IMG/VR virus record: IMGVR_UViG_3300044619_002514
Span: 1 to 38,147 of that record
Strand: one strand, 5' to 3'
Source of the DNA: a virus
Length of the DNA stretch: 38,147 bases
Both the position numbers and the translations under genes were made by a program. A model generated the notes under the pieces. That model did no database searches and was not told the DNA's origin. It saw nothing but the letters and a program-made list of their open reading frames with translations. Below are positions 28,872 to 37,720 of the stretch, one piece after another; position 1 is the stretch's first letter, and each line of letters begins with the position of its first letter.

Positions 28872-29360
28872 ATGACAGCCCAAGCCCCGCACTTATCACC
28901 TGAACATTTCTATGGAAGATTGGTGTATCTGAAAACAAAGGAAGGTACGGAATACTACTTCCAGAATTTTCAGACAGCCCCCTACAGCTTTGAAGGGGAG
29001 AATTATCTCTATCTTCCTTTCAGTATGTTATCTAGCAAAGAAGATTTGGAGATAAGTTCGTCTTCAGTGGAGATAATGTTGGCCAACACTGAAACACTCA
29101 GAAACTTATTAAGGGAGACTGATATTAGAGGGTGTAGGCTTAGAGTATACACAATCTTTCCCGAAGAAGAAGGGGCTATTTATGAAACACAAAATACCCG
29201 AATATCTTCCTACTCTTTTCAAAAGGGAGTAGTGAATGTCAGTTGTCGTTCCCCTGTAGATGCCATTTCTAATCAAATACCCTCTAAAGTATTTGACCCA
29301 GAAGTGTTCCCAGAGCTACCGTATGTGAACAGTGTAAAAACTAACTATAGACCTTTATAA
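28872..29360 (+). CDS. gpL-like minor tail protein, 162 residues
   Basis: I choose ATG 28872, because its distance from the motif matches the other genes. A GTG at 28860 is the alternative. The layout (HFYGRLVYLKTKEGTEYYFQ, then YLYLPFSMLSSKEDLEISSS, LLRETDIRGCRLRVYTIFPE, ISSYSFQKGVVNVSCRSPVD) resembles lambda gpL and related baseplate distal proteins, including YLPF and the late cysteine. Lambda gpL carries cysteines that can bind an iron-sulfur cluster. Here only two Cys are visible, so that is not supported. The NlpC/P60 gene follows at once. Confidence 0.65.
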   Translation: MTAQAPHLSPEHFYGRLVYLKTKEGTEYYFQNFQTAPYSFEGENYLYLPFSMLSSKEDLEISSSSVEIMLANTETLRNLLRETDIRGCRLRVYTIFPEEEGAIYETQNTRISSYSFQKGVVNVSCRSPVDAISNQIPSKVFDPEVFPELPYVNSVKTNYRPL

Positions 29361-29363
29361 ACC

Positions 29364-29807
29364 ATGGAAACACCATATACACCCACTCCCTCAGTATTTG
29401 ACTTTCAAGGTATCCCCTATGCTTGGGGTGGTAAATCCTATAAAGAAGGACTGGATTGTTTTGGGTTAACGAACCAAGTCTATAGAAAATTTAATTGTGA
29501 GCAGATTAATGGTTATGATTGGGTCTATGGGGAGTATGGCTCTGATTCTGATTTACCTACTGGTAAATTAGCGGAACTTTGTGATACTCTGGAACGAGAA
29601 GAAAGCCAAGTAACATCAACTTTAGACCTGGTTCTTATTGATTGGTGGGGTAAACACGGTTTAGGAGTTATCGTAGAACACATGAACCAAAAATATGTGG
29701 TATATACAGGGAGTGCTGGTACTGGAACTAGCGCATTTATCCCCCTTAGAAGAATTAAACACCGAATAGTTAAATCTTGGAAATGTGTTAAGGGGGGCGT
29801 AAAGTGA
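29364..29807 (+). CDS. NlpC/P60 cell-wall peptidase of the tail tip (gpK-like), 147 residues
   Basis: NlpC/P60 enzymes cut peptidoglycan stem peptides and help the tail reach the membrane. The catalytic Cys is C32 in GIPYAWGGKSYKEGLDCFGL, and the His is H98 in WWGKHGLGVIVEHM, both in family positions. The next base order is typical, with the tail hub gene overlapping its end (GTGA). At 147 residues it is a single catalytic domain without the N-terminal JAB part found in full gpK. The ATG at 29364 has no clear ribosome site and probably relies on coupling. Confidence 0.88.
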   Translation: METPYTPTPSVFDFQGIPYAWGGKSYKEGLDCFGLTNQVYRKFNCEQINGYDWVYGEYGSDSDLPTGKLAELCDTLEREESQVTSTLDLVLIDWWGKHGLGVIVEHMNQKYVVYTGSAGTGTSAFIPLRRIKHRIVKSWKCVKGGVK

Positions 29808-31417
29808 TTAACCCTGAGCAAAATTTTCAAGACTTCTTTTTTAGTCTAAGTTTAAAAACAGAGTCTAAACTTGCCAATGTTCCCGTGTCCGTGGTTAGTG
29901 AAGATTTAAAAATTTATAATGGGAGAATGGGTGGAGCTATTGCTCTGGGTATTGTAGGGGGGGCAATCGGGTTTTTCACGGGGGGTACAAGTTTCCTTTT
30001 CACCGGTTTAACTCTAGGATTTGCTCTGGGTTCTGCCTTATTTGGCTCAGAGCCTAAAAAGAAGAAAAAACCCCGTGCGCCTAGTTCTTCTTTTTCCTCC
30101 ATGTCTGGGGATGATATAGCAATACAAGGCTCCGCTATTCCAATTATTTATGCTAGTAGAAGCAAAAACCCTAAAGGGGGAGTTAGGGCTACTGGAAAAC
30201 TAATTGCTTGTAAAGTGGAAAATCTTGGTGATTCAGCTTACCAATACAATATTATTGCCCTTAGCTTAGGGGAAATAGGCACAATAGATTCCAGCCTAAT
30301 GCTTATCGATGGCCAAACAATAGAGAGATTTTATGCTGAAGATTTAACCTTTAATTATTTAATTGGGACTCCTACTTACTATAATGATGCGGCACAGGGT
30401 AATTTACCTACCGAATTTAACTTCTTTGGTCAGTGTATAACTCCTAACACCTATAATCTACTTGGTTCGTCCAAAAGGGCGCAATCTAAATCTACCTCCC
30501 AACAAGGGACAACGGTAGCAATTAATACTTGGCAAACCTCTAATTGTTATGTTTCTGGGCGCAATGGTAATTCAGTCCTAATAACAAAAAATGCGGGTTC
30601 AACAAGTAACCCCGATGCCTACGCTCAGTCTAATGAAAATGTTAGGGATGGGGGCGGTAGTATAGGTTGGAGTCTAACAAACAATCGTAAGGTAGCGGTA
30701 GGCTATGGTACTAGGGGTAGTAGCAATATTACTTATGGCATCCTTAACGACATTGTAGTTACCCCCCAGCCTGTCCCCCCGTCTCCCCCTCCCCCCGCCG
30801 AACCCCTTACTGTTACTACTTATCCCGTCGTTGTAATCCATAACGGTTCACCAGTAGCTATCTCCGGTGCAACTTGGTCAGTAAATGACACCTTTCAAGT
30901 TGAGTTAGGTAATGACGGAGGTAATAAAGTGGTTAAATATAGCCAAAATGGAAATCTCCTAGTGGCTTACTCCGGTGTGAATTGGGGTAGTCTTCCAGCT
31001 AAGGGGGTAATTTATGATATGGGGACATCCATAAACATAACTTCTTCTGTGGGTATAAGTTTCCCCACTGGTAATTTCGGGGTAGATGTTGTGAACTCTA
31101 CTCAAGATACTACCACACTGGTAGTCTATGAAGATGAGCAAGATTCCATTGAAAATTGGAGTCGCTTCACACCAGCTGAAATTTACGAGGTTAACTCTGC
31201 TAGATTTAGGGTACTAAAGAAAAACGATGCAAGCCGTCAAATCACTATTACCCCCTCAGTCAATATATCAGAAGATGATGACATTTATTGTGTTTGGGAA
31301 TCTTATTATCAAACCAGTAAAAAAGTGACCAATATTGTGATAAATTTTGAAGGTATGTTTTTCTCTCGTAGAAAACCGGTTGATGCTGATTCTGGGAAAG
31401 CAGGAGGTAAAAAGTAA
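29804..31417 (+). CDS. gpI-like / N-terminal gpJ-like tail hub protein, 537 residues
   Basis: GTG 29804 is the start, with AAGGGGGG upstream and a 4-nt overlap with the peptidase gene. Residues about 42-85 are hydrophobic and glycine-rich (GIVGGAIGFFTGGTSFLFTG), then a basic stretch (PKKKKKPRAP). Next comes DIAIQGSAIPIIYASRSKNP, which matches the QGxxVPxxYG motif near the end of lambda gpI. Later parts (LGEIGTIDSSLMLIDGQTIE) resemble the first hub domain of gpJ. So this protein joins gpI with the start of gpJ. A Pro-run linker (QPVPPSPPPPAEPL) lies near residue 330. Confidence 0.7.
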   Translation: MINPEQNFQDFFFSLSLKTESKLANVPVSVVSEDLKIYNGRMGGAIALGIVGGAIGFFTGGTSFLFTGLTLGFALGSALFGSEPKKKKKPRAPSSSFSSMSGDDIAIQGSAIPIIYASRSKNPKGGVRATGKLIACKVENLGDSAYQYNIIALSLGEIGTIDSSLMLIDGQTIERFYAEDLTFNYLIGTPTYYNDAAQGNLPTEFNFFGQCITPNTYNLLGSSKRAQSKSTSQQGTTVAINTWQTSNCYVSGRNGNSVLITKNAGSTSNPDAYAQSNENVRDGGGSIGWSLTNNRKVAVGYGTRGSSNITYGILNDIVVTPQPVPPSPPPPAEPLTVTTYPVVVIHNGSPVAISGATWSVNDTFQVELGNDGGNKVVKYSQNGNLLVAYSGVNWGSLPAKGVIYDMGTSINITSSVGISFPTGNFGVDVVNSTQDTTTLVVYEDEQDSIENWSRFTPAEIYEVNSARFRVLKKNDASRQITITPSVNISEDDDIYCVWESYYQTSKKVTNIVINFEGMFFSRRKPVDADSGKAGGKK

Positions 31418-33270
31418 TGGGTGGTAAGACGCAAGCTGACGTAGCTAATTTTGAAGATATTTTTCCTTATGGGATAGCCTTTGATGTATACATACAACCT
31501 CTGACTAATGAGGAAGGTGAACCAATAGCTTTTTCGGAGGGAAATTGGCAATTCTTAAAGACAATATTTATTAGGGAGAAATCTGAAAATGCTAAACAGT
31601 TTAAGTTTGAGATTCGTAATCTCCCTTATGGTCGCTACTATGTTAAGTTAAAACCGTATACTACTGCCCCTAGTAGCACATCAAATACCATAAAATTAAG
31701 TTGTACGGGGGAAAATGCGGAAATAACTACCCCTTACACTCTAAGAGGAAAAAATGTAGGCTTAAGGGGGGAGTTCTCATCGCAACCTTCTAACCAAGAT
31801 ATGGCAAAAACCATTAACTATGATGAGGAAAAGAGAATAGTATCGTCAGAAAGTGGTGCGCCCATCCGAATTACCACTGTTTCAGAAGTTGTCATACCCT
31901 CCGAAATTAGTAAAATTGCTAACTACAAGGGTGTAGCAATAGTGGGAGTGAAAATAAAGGCCTCTGACCGTATAAGTTCATCACCTGAAGTATCCTTCTT
32001 TGTCTCAGAAGGGAGAAAGATTCGTAACCATCTTCACTATGGGACTCAACAATCTCTGACCCCTTCAAATCAAATTACTGATACTACCGTAGACTATTCA
32101 GAAATCCCTGAGTTAACCATTGGTCAAACCAAAGTAAGAAACTTAGATACTAAACAAGAGGGTGGTGTTACAGCTTTATCTAATAACCGTATCACGGCGG
32201 GTATTACCCTAAACCCAAAAGACCGCTATATTGTTTTTAATTATGCGGCTTCCAATTATTTCCCAGATATTTATGTGGATTGGCTAATTAACCCCGAAGG
32301 TGGTTTAGGTGCTGTTATTGATGGGGATGAGGACATTGATTACCCCTCAATTGTAGAGACTAGAAAATTTGTCCGAGAGAATGGATTCTTTTGGGACGGG
32401 GTTATCTCGGAAACGGAAAGTTTATCTTCTAAAGTAACTCAAGAAGCTGGGCTATCTTTACTCTACCCTTATTCACCTAATGGGTTATTCGGATTGACTA
32501 TGGAGAACGAGGATAGATTACCAATAGCAGTTTTTAACTCATCCAACATCCTTAAAGATTCCTTTGAAGAAAGTGTTCTACCTTGGCAAGATACCAGCGT
32601 TAACCAAGTGATTGTGGTCTATACGGATGGTACTGATAATCAACGCCCTGCTACCGCCGTTATAGCCCGTACACAAGAATTAGATAATGGCTGGGAAAAG
32701 TTAAACTCCATCACTATCCAAGCTCCTTCGATTACCAATCCTGAACAGGCTAAAACAGTGGCAGGGGTAACTCTTAACTCTAAACGATTACAAGACCGTA
32801 ACATTCGATTTAGAACTGCCACTCAGGGTTTATTCTTATCCCCTGGTGAAGCCATTTTAGTTCAACATCAGACCACTGAATTTAGTTATGAACTGTCTGG
32901 TTATGTGACTGAGACGGAGGATTATGATACCTTGGGGCAAACACAAAGAGTTCTTTTATCTCGTTACCCTTCACCATTTATAACTTCCGATTACCGTGCC
33001 ACAATCCAACTCCAGACTACCGGTGAAGTTATTACTGATTTGCCATTTACTCTGGAACAAGTGGGTGGTAAAACTTATATGAATCTTAGTGAACTACCGT
33101 CGCCCGTATCCCTGTATGACCCTGTGGTTGTTGGTAGAGATATGATTGAAAATAAAGTTTATCGTATACAATCTCTTTCCATAAGTGAATCAGGAGAAAT
33201 AAGTATCGATGCCGTAATTTGGTCGGATAAGCTTTTCGATTTTACTAATCTGGAGTTTATTTTCCAATGA
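31417..33270 (+). CDS. gpJ-like central tail hub protein, 617 residues
   Basis: It starts at ATG 31417, sharing one base with the previous stop. It continues hub sequence: YGIAFDVYIQPLTNEEGEPI, an FnIII/hub strand region, IANYKGVAIVGVKIKASDRI (like the GVQVDSEQFG segment of gpJ), YFPDIYVDWLINPEGGLGAV (like the WxxxxxLTNPxYGxG segment), ETRKFVRENGFFWDGVISET, and LQDRNIRFRTATQGLFLSPG and GEAILVQHQT (late hub domain). Together with 29804-31417 it makes one gpJ-type hub split between two proteins. It forms the central tail tip and binds the fibre domains. Confidence 0.72.
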   Translation: MGGKTQADVANFEDIFPYGIAFDVYIQPLTNEEGEPIAFSEGNWQFLKTIFIREKSENAKQFKFEIRNLPYGRYYVKLKPYTTAPSSTSNTIKLSCTGENAEITTPYTLRGKNVGLRGEFSSQPSNQDMAKTINYDEEKRIVSSESGAPIRITTVSEVVIPSEISKIANYKGVAIVGVKIKASDRISSSPEVSFFVSEGRKIRNHLHYGTQQSLTPSNQITDTTVDYSEIPELTIGQTKVRNLDTKQEGGVTALSNNRITAGITLNPKDRYIVFNYAASNYFPDIYVDWLINPEGGLGAVIDGDEDIDYPSIVETRKFVRENGFFWDGVISETESLSSKVTQEAGLSLLYPYSPNGLFGLTMENEDRLPIAVFNSSNILKDSFEESVLPWQDTSVNQVIVVYTDGTDNQRPATAVIARTQELDNGWEKLNSITIQAPSITNPEQAKTVAGVTLNSKRLQDRNIRFRTATQGLFLSPGEAILVQHQTTEFSYELSGYVTETEDYDTLGQTQRVLLSRYPSPFITSDYRATIQLQTTGEVITDLPFTLEQVGGKTYMNLSELPSPVSLYDPVVVGRDMIENKVYRIQSLSISESGEISIDAVIWSDKLFDFTNLEFIFQ

Positions 33271-33701
33271 GCAATCTTTCTTTTCCTGCTATAACTCCTG
33301 ATTTTATGCGAGAGATTGAATTACCTCCTTATGGTATCCATATAGTGACATTCCCTGATGGGGGGGAAGTTCGACAAGTCTTATCAGAGCAAAGCACAAA
33401 GTCCAAAGTCAAACTAGAGTTTATTAACCGTAATGCTGTTGAAGTAGGAAATGTGTTAAACTTTTATAAGAATACCAGAGGTGTTTTTGGTAGTTTTACA
33501 CTACCCCTATCTATTTGGCGACACCCTCTAGTATTGACAAATGCCTATTCCAATCTCCTGAAAAATATTGTCTGGCGTTTTGACCGTCCAATTAGTATAA
33601 AAACCATTAGACAAGATGTATATTCTTTTGATACCTACCTAATATCCGTATCGCCTGTAACACCGCCTAACCCCAATAGTTTCCCTGACCAAATTCTATG
33701 A
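33267..33701 (+). CDS. gpM-like minor tail protein, 144 residues
   Basis: Third copy of the gpM-like domain: LPPYGIHIVTFPDGGEVRQV, LKLEFINR-type strand, NVLNFYKNTRGVFGSFTLPL, WRFDRPISIKTIRQDVYSFD, and a final TYLISVSP. It overlaps the hub gene by 4 nt (ATGA) and the next gene by 4 nt. Its place after the hub differs from lambda, where the M protein precedes L, K, I and J. Confidence 0.7.
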   Translation: MSNLSFPAITPDFMREIELPPYGIHIVTFPDGGEVRQVLSEQSTKSKVKLEFINRNAVEVGNVLNFYKNTRGVFGSFTLPLSIWRHPLVLTNAYSNLLKNIVWRFDRPISIKTIRQDVYSFDTYLISVSPVTPPNPNSFPDQIL

Positions 33702-35008
33702 GTTTCCCTAACTTCCACCCTACAAGAATTGAGGGCTTTACTCTCCCTGATTTCGGACTTCTAACCATTGAAGACCAAGCAGGGGAAGAGCGTAGAGCTA
33801 TGCAATACACTGGTGGTAGGGATGCTAAGTTGGACGTTTTTTTTGAAGGGCTTAATGAGTCTCAAATTCTTGAACTATTAGATTTCTATAAAAATATTTA
33901 TAGCTCTGGGAGGGGGTTCGGTTTCCCCTCTAACTTTTTTGTCGGGCAAGAAATTTACTATGAGGCTTTGAAAAAATCTCTAGGTAAATTTTTACTTTAT
34001 TTTACAAGCCCCCCCACTGTAAAAACTCTATACAGTGGTATCTACAGCATAAGAACACAACTAAAGGCCAGTAATGCCTTCATTTCTGCCCCCTCCAAAA
34101 TATATGTCACGTTACAAACTCAAACTTCTGTTAGTGCTATAGCCTCCACAACTTTTGTTGTTTGGAGTCAAGTGTCGGGTTCCCCTGTAACTTTCTCTGA
34201 ACCTAACAGCTTAAACACTCTTGTGACTTCTCAAGGTGGTGTTTTTAACACTGTCAACGGACGGATTTTCTTAAAAATAGCATTGGTTGATAACCTTGAT
34301 GTCTTCAGTCTTGTCGAGATAGTACCTTCCCCAACCAGTTTCGATGTTTTAGGTGGTCTTAGCTTGTACCCCTCTGTCCCTGAACACCCCTCTAGCTTAA
34401 AGGTCATTCCCCCATTAATCTTTTCCCCTGCTGACTCTGAGGAAGCTTACTTTAAACGCAAAATAAATATAGACTCTGTTAGTTTTAGATGGTCTTTACC
34501 CGCTCAACCAGCTTTCTTAACCCACTTTAATATTGAGGTTTATAATAAGCCTAATTGGGAATCTGTAGCTACTACCGAATCTAACTCTTATACTCTCCCC
34601 CCTAAAACTACTTTTCGTATAGTTTCTAATTACAATATTGGCGGGCGTATTTTTTCCGCCCCCTCTGATATTTTCTATGTAGACCCCTTGATTCATCTTG
34701 ATAGCTATGGTTATGGTTCAGATACAGTTAGCGAAATAAAAGTTATCCCTTCTTTCCTAGAGAGCCGAGTTTTAGATTTATTTAATACTCAAGAGTTTCC
34801 AGAGAGTTTTTGGGATACCACTATAGGCTTTGTAGGCTCTAACCCTAATGAAAACCCTTTGCCTCTTTCCAACAGTTTCATCTCTGCTTATTCTCTTTCC
34901 AGTACCGACGACTCCCCCACTCAAAGTTCGTGGCACGCCCAAGTTTCTGTTATAGGCGGAATTAAATCTGTAACTGACTTAAATCTAGGTGGGGTGGTAA
35001 TTGGCTAA
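33698..35008 (+). CDS. gpM-like domain fused to beta-rich extension, 436 residues
   Basis: The N-terminal 125 residues are the fourth gpM-like domain (LPDFGLLTIEDQAGEERRAM; LLDFYKNIYSSGRGFGFPSN; FTSPPTVKTLYSGIYSIRTQ). Residues about 130-335 are beta-rich and FnIII-like (APSKIYVTLQTQTSVSAIAS; AFLTHFNIEVYNKPNWESVA, then FRIVSNYNIGGRIFSAPSDI). A Ser/Asn-rich tail ends the protein. The architecture mirrors that of the 26581 protein, though the extensions differ. It may link the tail tip to a fibre. Both ends overlap neighbouring genes. Confidence 0.65.
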   Translation: MSFPNFHPTRIEGFTLPDFGLLTIEDQAGEERRAMQYTGGRDAKLDVFFEGLNESQILELLDFYKNIYSSGRGFGFPSNFFVGQEIYYEALKKSLGKFLLYFTSPPTVKTLYSGIYSIRTQLKASNAFISAPSKIYVTLQTQTSVSAIASTTFVVWSQVSGSPVTFSEPNSLNTLVTSQGGVFNTVNGRIFLKIALVDNLDVFSLVEIVPSPTSFDVLGGLSLYPSVPEHPSSLKVIPPLIFSPADSEEAYFKRKINIDSVSFRWSLPAQPAFLTHFNIEVYNKPNWESVATTESNSYTLPPKTTFRIVSNYNIGGRIFSAPSDIFYVDPLIHLDSYGYGSDTVSEIKVIPSFLESRVLDLFNTQEFPESFWDTTIGFVGSNPNENPLPLSNSFISAYSLSSTDDSPTQSSWHAQVSVIGGIKSVTDLNLGGVVIG

Positions 35009-37683
35009 TGTTTAAAGCTATTGGTGAAGTAAAACTCGTTATTACAGACACTCAAACGGGTCAACAAAAAGAAATTATAAAGAATAATACCTTCACTGAA
35101 CGAGGGTATCAGGCGGCCATGAACTTGGATGGGTCTGTTTCAGGTCTAAAAAGAGACCCATTTTCTGACCCCCGGAATATGGTAATTTCTACTTCCAGTG
35201 CTACCCCTAATCGGTATACTATTTCTGTTCCAGGTATTATTGCTGAGTGTCAATACCCTTCTGGTGCTTCTGAGGGAACCTGGGTAGAAGCTACAGAAGA
35301 TACACCGATGTACGGAGAATTAAGGGGTAGATTAACCTTTACAGGGGCAAATCGTACTTTTCAAACTGTCGCTATAGTAGATAAGGGTTCGGGTACGGCG
35401 GGTGTTGGTTTTACGACTGCCAATGCCTACGCTTACGTTAGATTTGAGTCCCCAGTCACTCAAGCCTCCTTTGAAACCATCGACATTTTTTATCGGGTCT
35501 ACTTTATTAACAGCCCTGGGTTTGGTCTACCACTAGGGGGAGACTTTGTAAGACATCTCGGACGGCGTTTATTCGGTTTTGAGTCTATTTCCGAATTGAT
35601 TGGTAGTGGCGGTGACAAAACACCTGGTCAGTATCCTAGTCTTACTAGCGTCCCTAATCCTGATAGTTATAACTTTTTTGCCGTAAGGAATACACTAGCA
35701 ACCAACGTCTCAGCACAATTTATCAATAACGGTAGTTCTGGTTTGGCCACTTGGAGATATAATCAAAGCACTTCCCCTAGCCTTAGTTTTACTTTTGGTG
35801 GAACTTCCGTAGGTCTAGATGCTTTCACTGGACGGGTTCTCAATTCTTTAGCTTTCGGGGTTATTCCCAGTAATAATAATCGGTGTATATCTGCTTTCCG
35901 CTTTGCTGACCCTAATCGAAGCCCTATTCAAACCTCTTGGGGTAAAAGAAATGGCGCACCTTCAGCTTTTTACGATGCTTCCTGGAGTGCCAACGGGACT
36001 GGTAGGGTTATCCCTTCTGGTTCTTGGACGGGTATCTACCCTGATATGTACCGTGTTCGCATTGTGGATTCTGGTAATGTTGGTTCAGCAACTTATAAGT
36101 TAGAACGTCAAAGATTTACCCACTACAACGGGAACTCTTGGGCGCAAGTTACTGACACCCCGCCCCATCTTTCACGGGGTAATACTGCTATCCCCTTTCC
36201 TGATTCACATGGACATCAAGATTTTCTTAATTATAAAGCTTTTTCAGAACGTAAGCTGGTACGTTGGGATGCTACAGGTGTAGTCCTAATTGATATTTTC
36301 AATGGGGAATATAAGGTTTTTGATGCTGATAATGACCTGACAGTTTCCAACGCTAATTTACCAGTTACAAATATCAAACAGGTAGAAGTTGTTAATGGTC
36401 TCATCTATGTTGCTTGCTCTAACACGGGACTTTGGAGAATTAACCCTGCTGGTGGTACAAATTCTATAACTTTACTATTGAATGAATCCGTCCACGGAGT
36501 TACCAGTATTTATTACCAAACTGGTTTAATTATTGTTGCTGTCACATCTAACGGATTTAGATGTTCCGATAATTGGTCTACTCTGTTCACCCCTTCTTCT
36601 ACTTGGATTACTGATTTAGGTTTCTTTAGAGCTAAAGTAATTGTAGGTTGTAAGTCGGCTAATCGTCCTAATGGTGAATTGGCTCTCTACCTTACTAATG
36701 GTTCCGACCGTAGGATTGTTTGGTGGTCACGGACTATTGCTAATGGTAACGCTATTGACGCATTTTCTTCAGGGGGTTTATTTAATTTAGAAAATACTAT
36801 TCAATGCTCTACTTTTGGTGATTTTTGGCTTGCATCTTCCGCTAATGTTGGCAATCAGAACAATACCAGGACTATGACATTTGGTTCTACCAATAATCCT
36901 GTCCTGGGTGGAGGTAATATTCAGTACATGGACAATAATATCCCTGTTTTAGGGTTTTTTGATGAAAAAAATTCATACTATTTTTCTTCCCATTACAATA
37001 ATGGTTATGATGTTTTAATAAACGGTTCGGTTACGAAAGTTGAGGCTGTCAGTCCCTCCTACCCAAGCAATTCACCCCGTCCCCCTAGTTCTCTTGTTTA
37101 TCTGGGTAGAAATTTAGTATTTTCTTTTGGTAGTATTTATACTTGCTCGTATGGGTGGGAAGAATGGGGCTGGGACGGCTCTACCTGGGTTGAGGGTCAT
37201 TCAGGCTCTAAACTTACCCATAGCGGCTCTCAAGCCATTTTAGATGGTCTTTCTGTTCGATTTGAGAATGGTTCGGCTGGTACTGCTTTTACCACCACTG
37301 ATTTCTACACAGTTCCCGTTTGTTACGGGGTTTTAGGGGATAACGCCCGCTATGTGGACAGTTTCATCACAATTACTGCCTCTAGTGTAACCTATCAGTC
37401 CAACATAGGTAGTTTAACTGTACCATCTTCCCCCCCATATAGTCTCCCTTTACCAGCCTCTACAAATTCAAATTTTGCTGGTTTAATCGGTTCTGATGTA
37501 AATTCCATTTCCGTTTCTCTTAATGGTACACCCGTTCCTAATTCCAACTTACTTTTTAATGGGGCTACCCCTCCTGAAGGCGGTTTAATCTCCTTCAACA
37601 ACACCACTGGGACTGCCTTTTTCCATCCTTCCGATGCTGGAAAAACTTTCTCTGGTTATTACTCGTATTTGACCTCTGGTTAG
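35008..37683 (+). CDS. Large tail fibre or receptor-binding protein, 891 residues
   Basis: It starts at ATG 35008, sharing one base with the previous stop. The N-terminus (FKAIGEVKLVITDTQTGQQK, then NNTFTERGYQAAMNLDGSVS) looks like an attachment domain seen in phage tail proteins. Residues about 420-600 read like a beta-propeller (LIYVACSNTGLWRINPAGGT; YYQTGLIIVAVTSNGFRCSD), a fold that could bind carbohydrate. The last 150 residues are beta-rich (SFITITASSVTYQSNIGSLT). It is last in the overlapping hub-fibre set and ends on the next late motif. The receptor role is inferred from place and composition. Confidence 0.65.
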   Translation: MFKAIGEVKLVITDTQTGQQKEIIKNNTFTERGYQAAMNLDGSVSGLKRDPFSDPRNMVISTSSATPNRYTISVPGIIAECQYPSGASEGTWVEATEDTPMYGELRGRLTFTGANRTFQTVAIVDKGSGTAGVGFTTANAYAYVRFESPVTQASFETIDIFYRVYFINSPGFGLPLGGDFVRHLGRRLFGFESISELIGSGGDKTPGQYPSLTSVPNPDSYNFFAVRNTLATNVSAQFINNGSSGLATWRYNQSTSPSLSFTFGGTSVGLDAFTGRVLNSLAFGVIPSNNNRCISAFRFADPNRSPIQTSWGKRNGAPSAFYDASWSANGTGRVIPSGSWTGIYPDMYRVRIVDSGNVGSATYKLERQRFTHYNGNSWAQVTDTPPHLSRGNTAIPFPDSHGHQDFLNYKAFSERKLVRWDATGVVLIDIFNGEYKVFDADNDLTVSNANLPVTNIKQVEVVNGLIYVACSNTGLWRINPAGGTNSITLLLNESVHGVTSIYYQTGLIIVAVTSNGFRCSDNWSTLFTPSSTWITDLGFFRAKVIVGCKSANRPNGELALYLTNGSDRRIVWWSRTIANGNAIDAFSSGGLFNLENTIQCSTFGDFWLASSANVGNQNNTRTMTFGSTNNPVLGGGNIQYMDNNIPVLGFFDEKNSYYFSSHYNNGYDVLINGSVTKVEAVSPSYPSNSPRPPSSLVYLGRNLVFSFGSIYTCSYGWEEWGWDGSTWVEGHSGSKLTHSGSQAILDGLSVRFENGSAGTAFTTTDFYTVPVCYGVLGDNARYVDSFITITASSVTYQSNIGSLTVPSSPPYSLPLPASTNSNFAGLIGSDVNSISVSLNGTPVPNSNLLFNGATPPEGGLISFNNTTGTAFFHPSDAGKTFSGYYSYLTSG

Positions 37684-37701
37684 ACAATAACGCCCAATCT
37701 G
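37683..37701 (+). promoter_or_regulatory. Late-type motif before the last gene
   Basis: GACAATAACGCCCAATCTG. It begins on the last base of the fibre stop codon. The core is 31 nt before ATG 37721. Confidence 0.6.
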
Positions 37702-37720
37702 ATGACAGCAGGAGGTTTTT

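Noticed and set aside
35903-36103. Frames inside the fibre gene
   Set aside because: They are short frames in other registers with no start signals.
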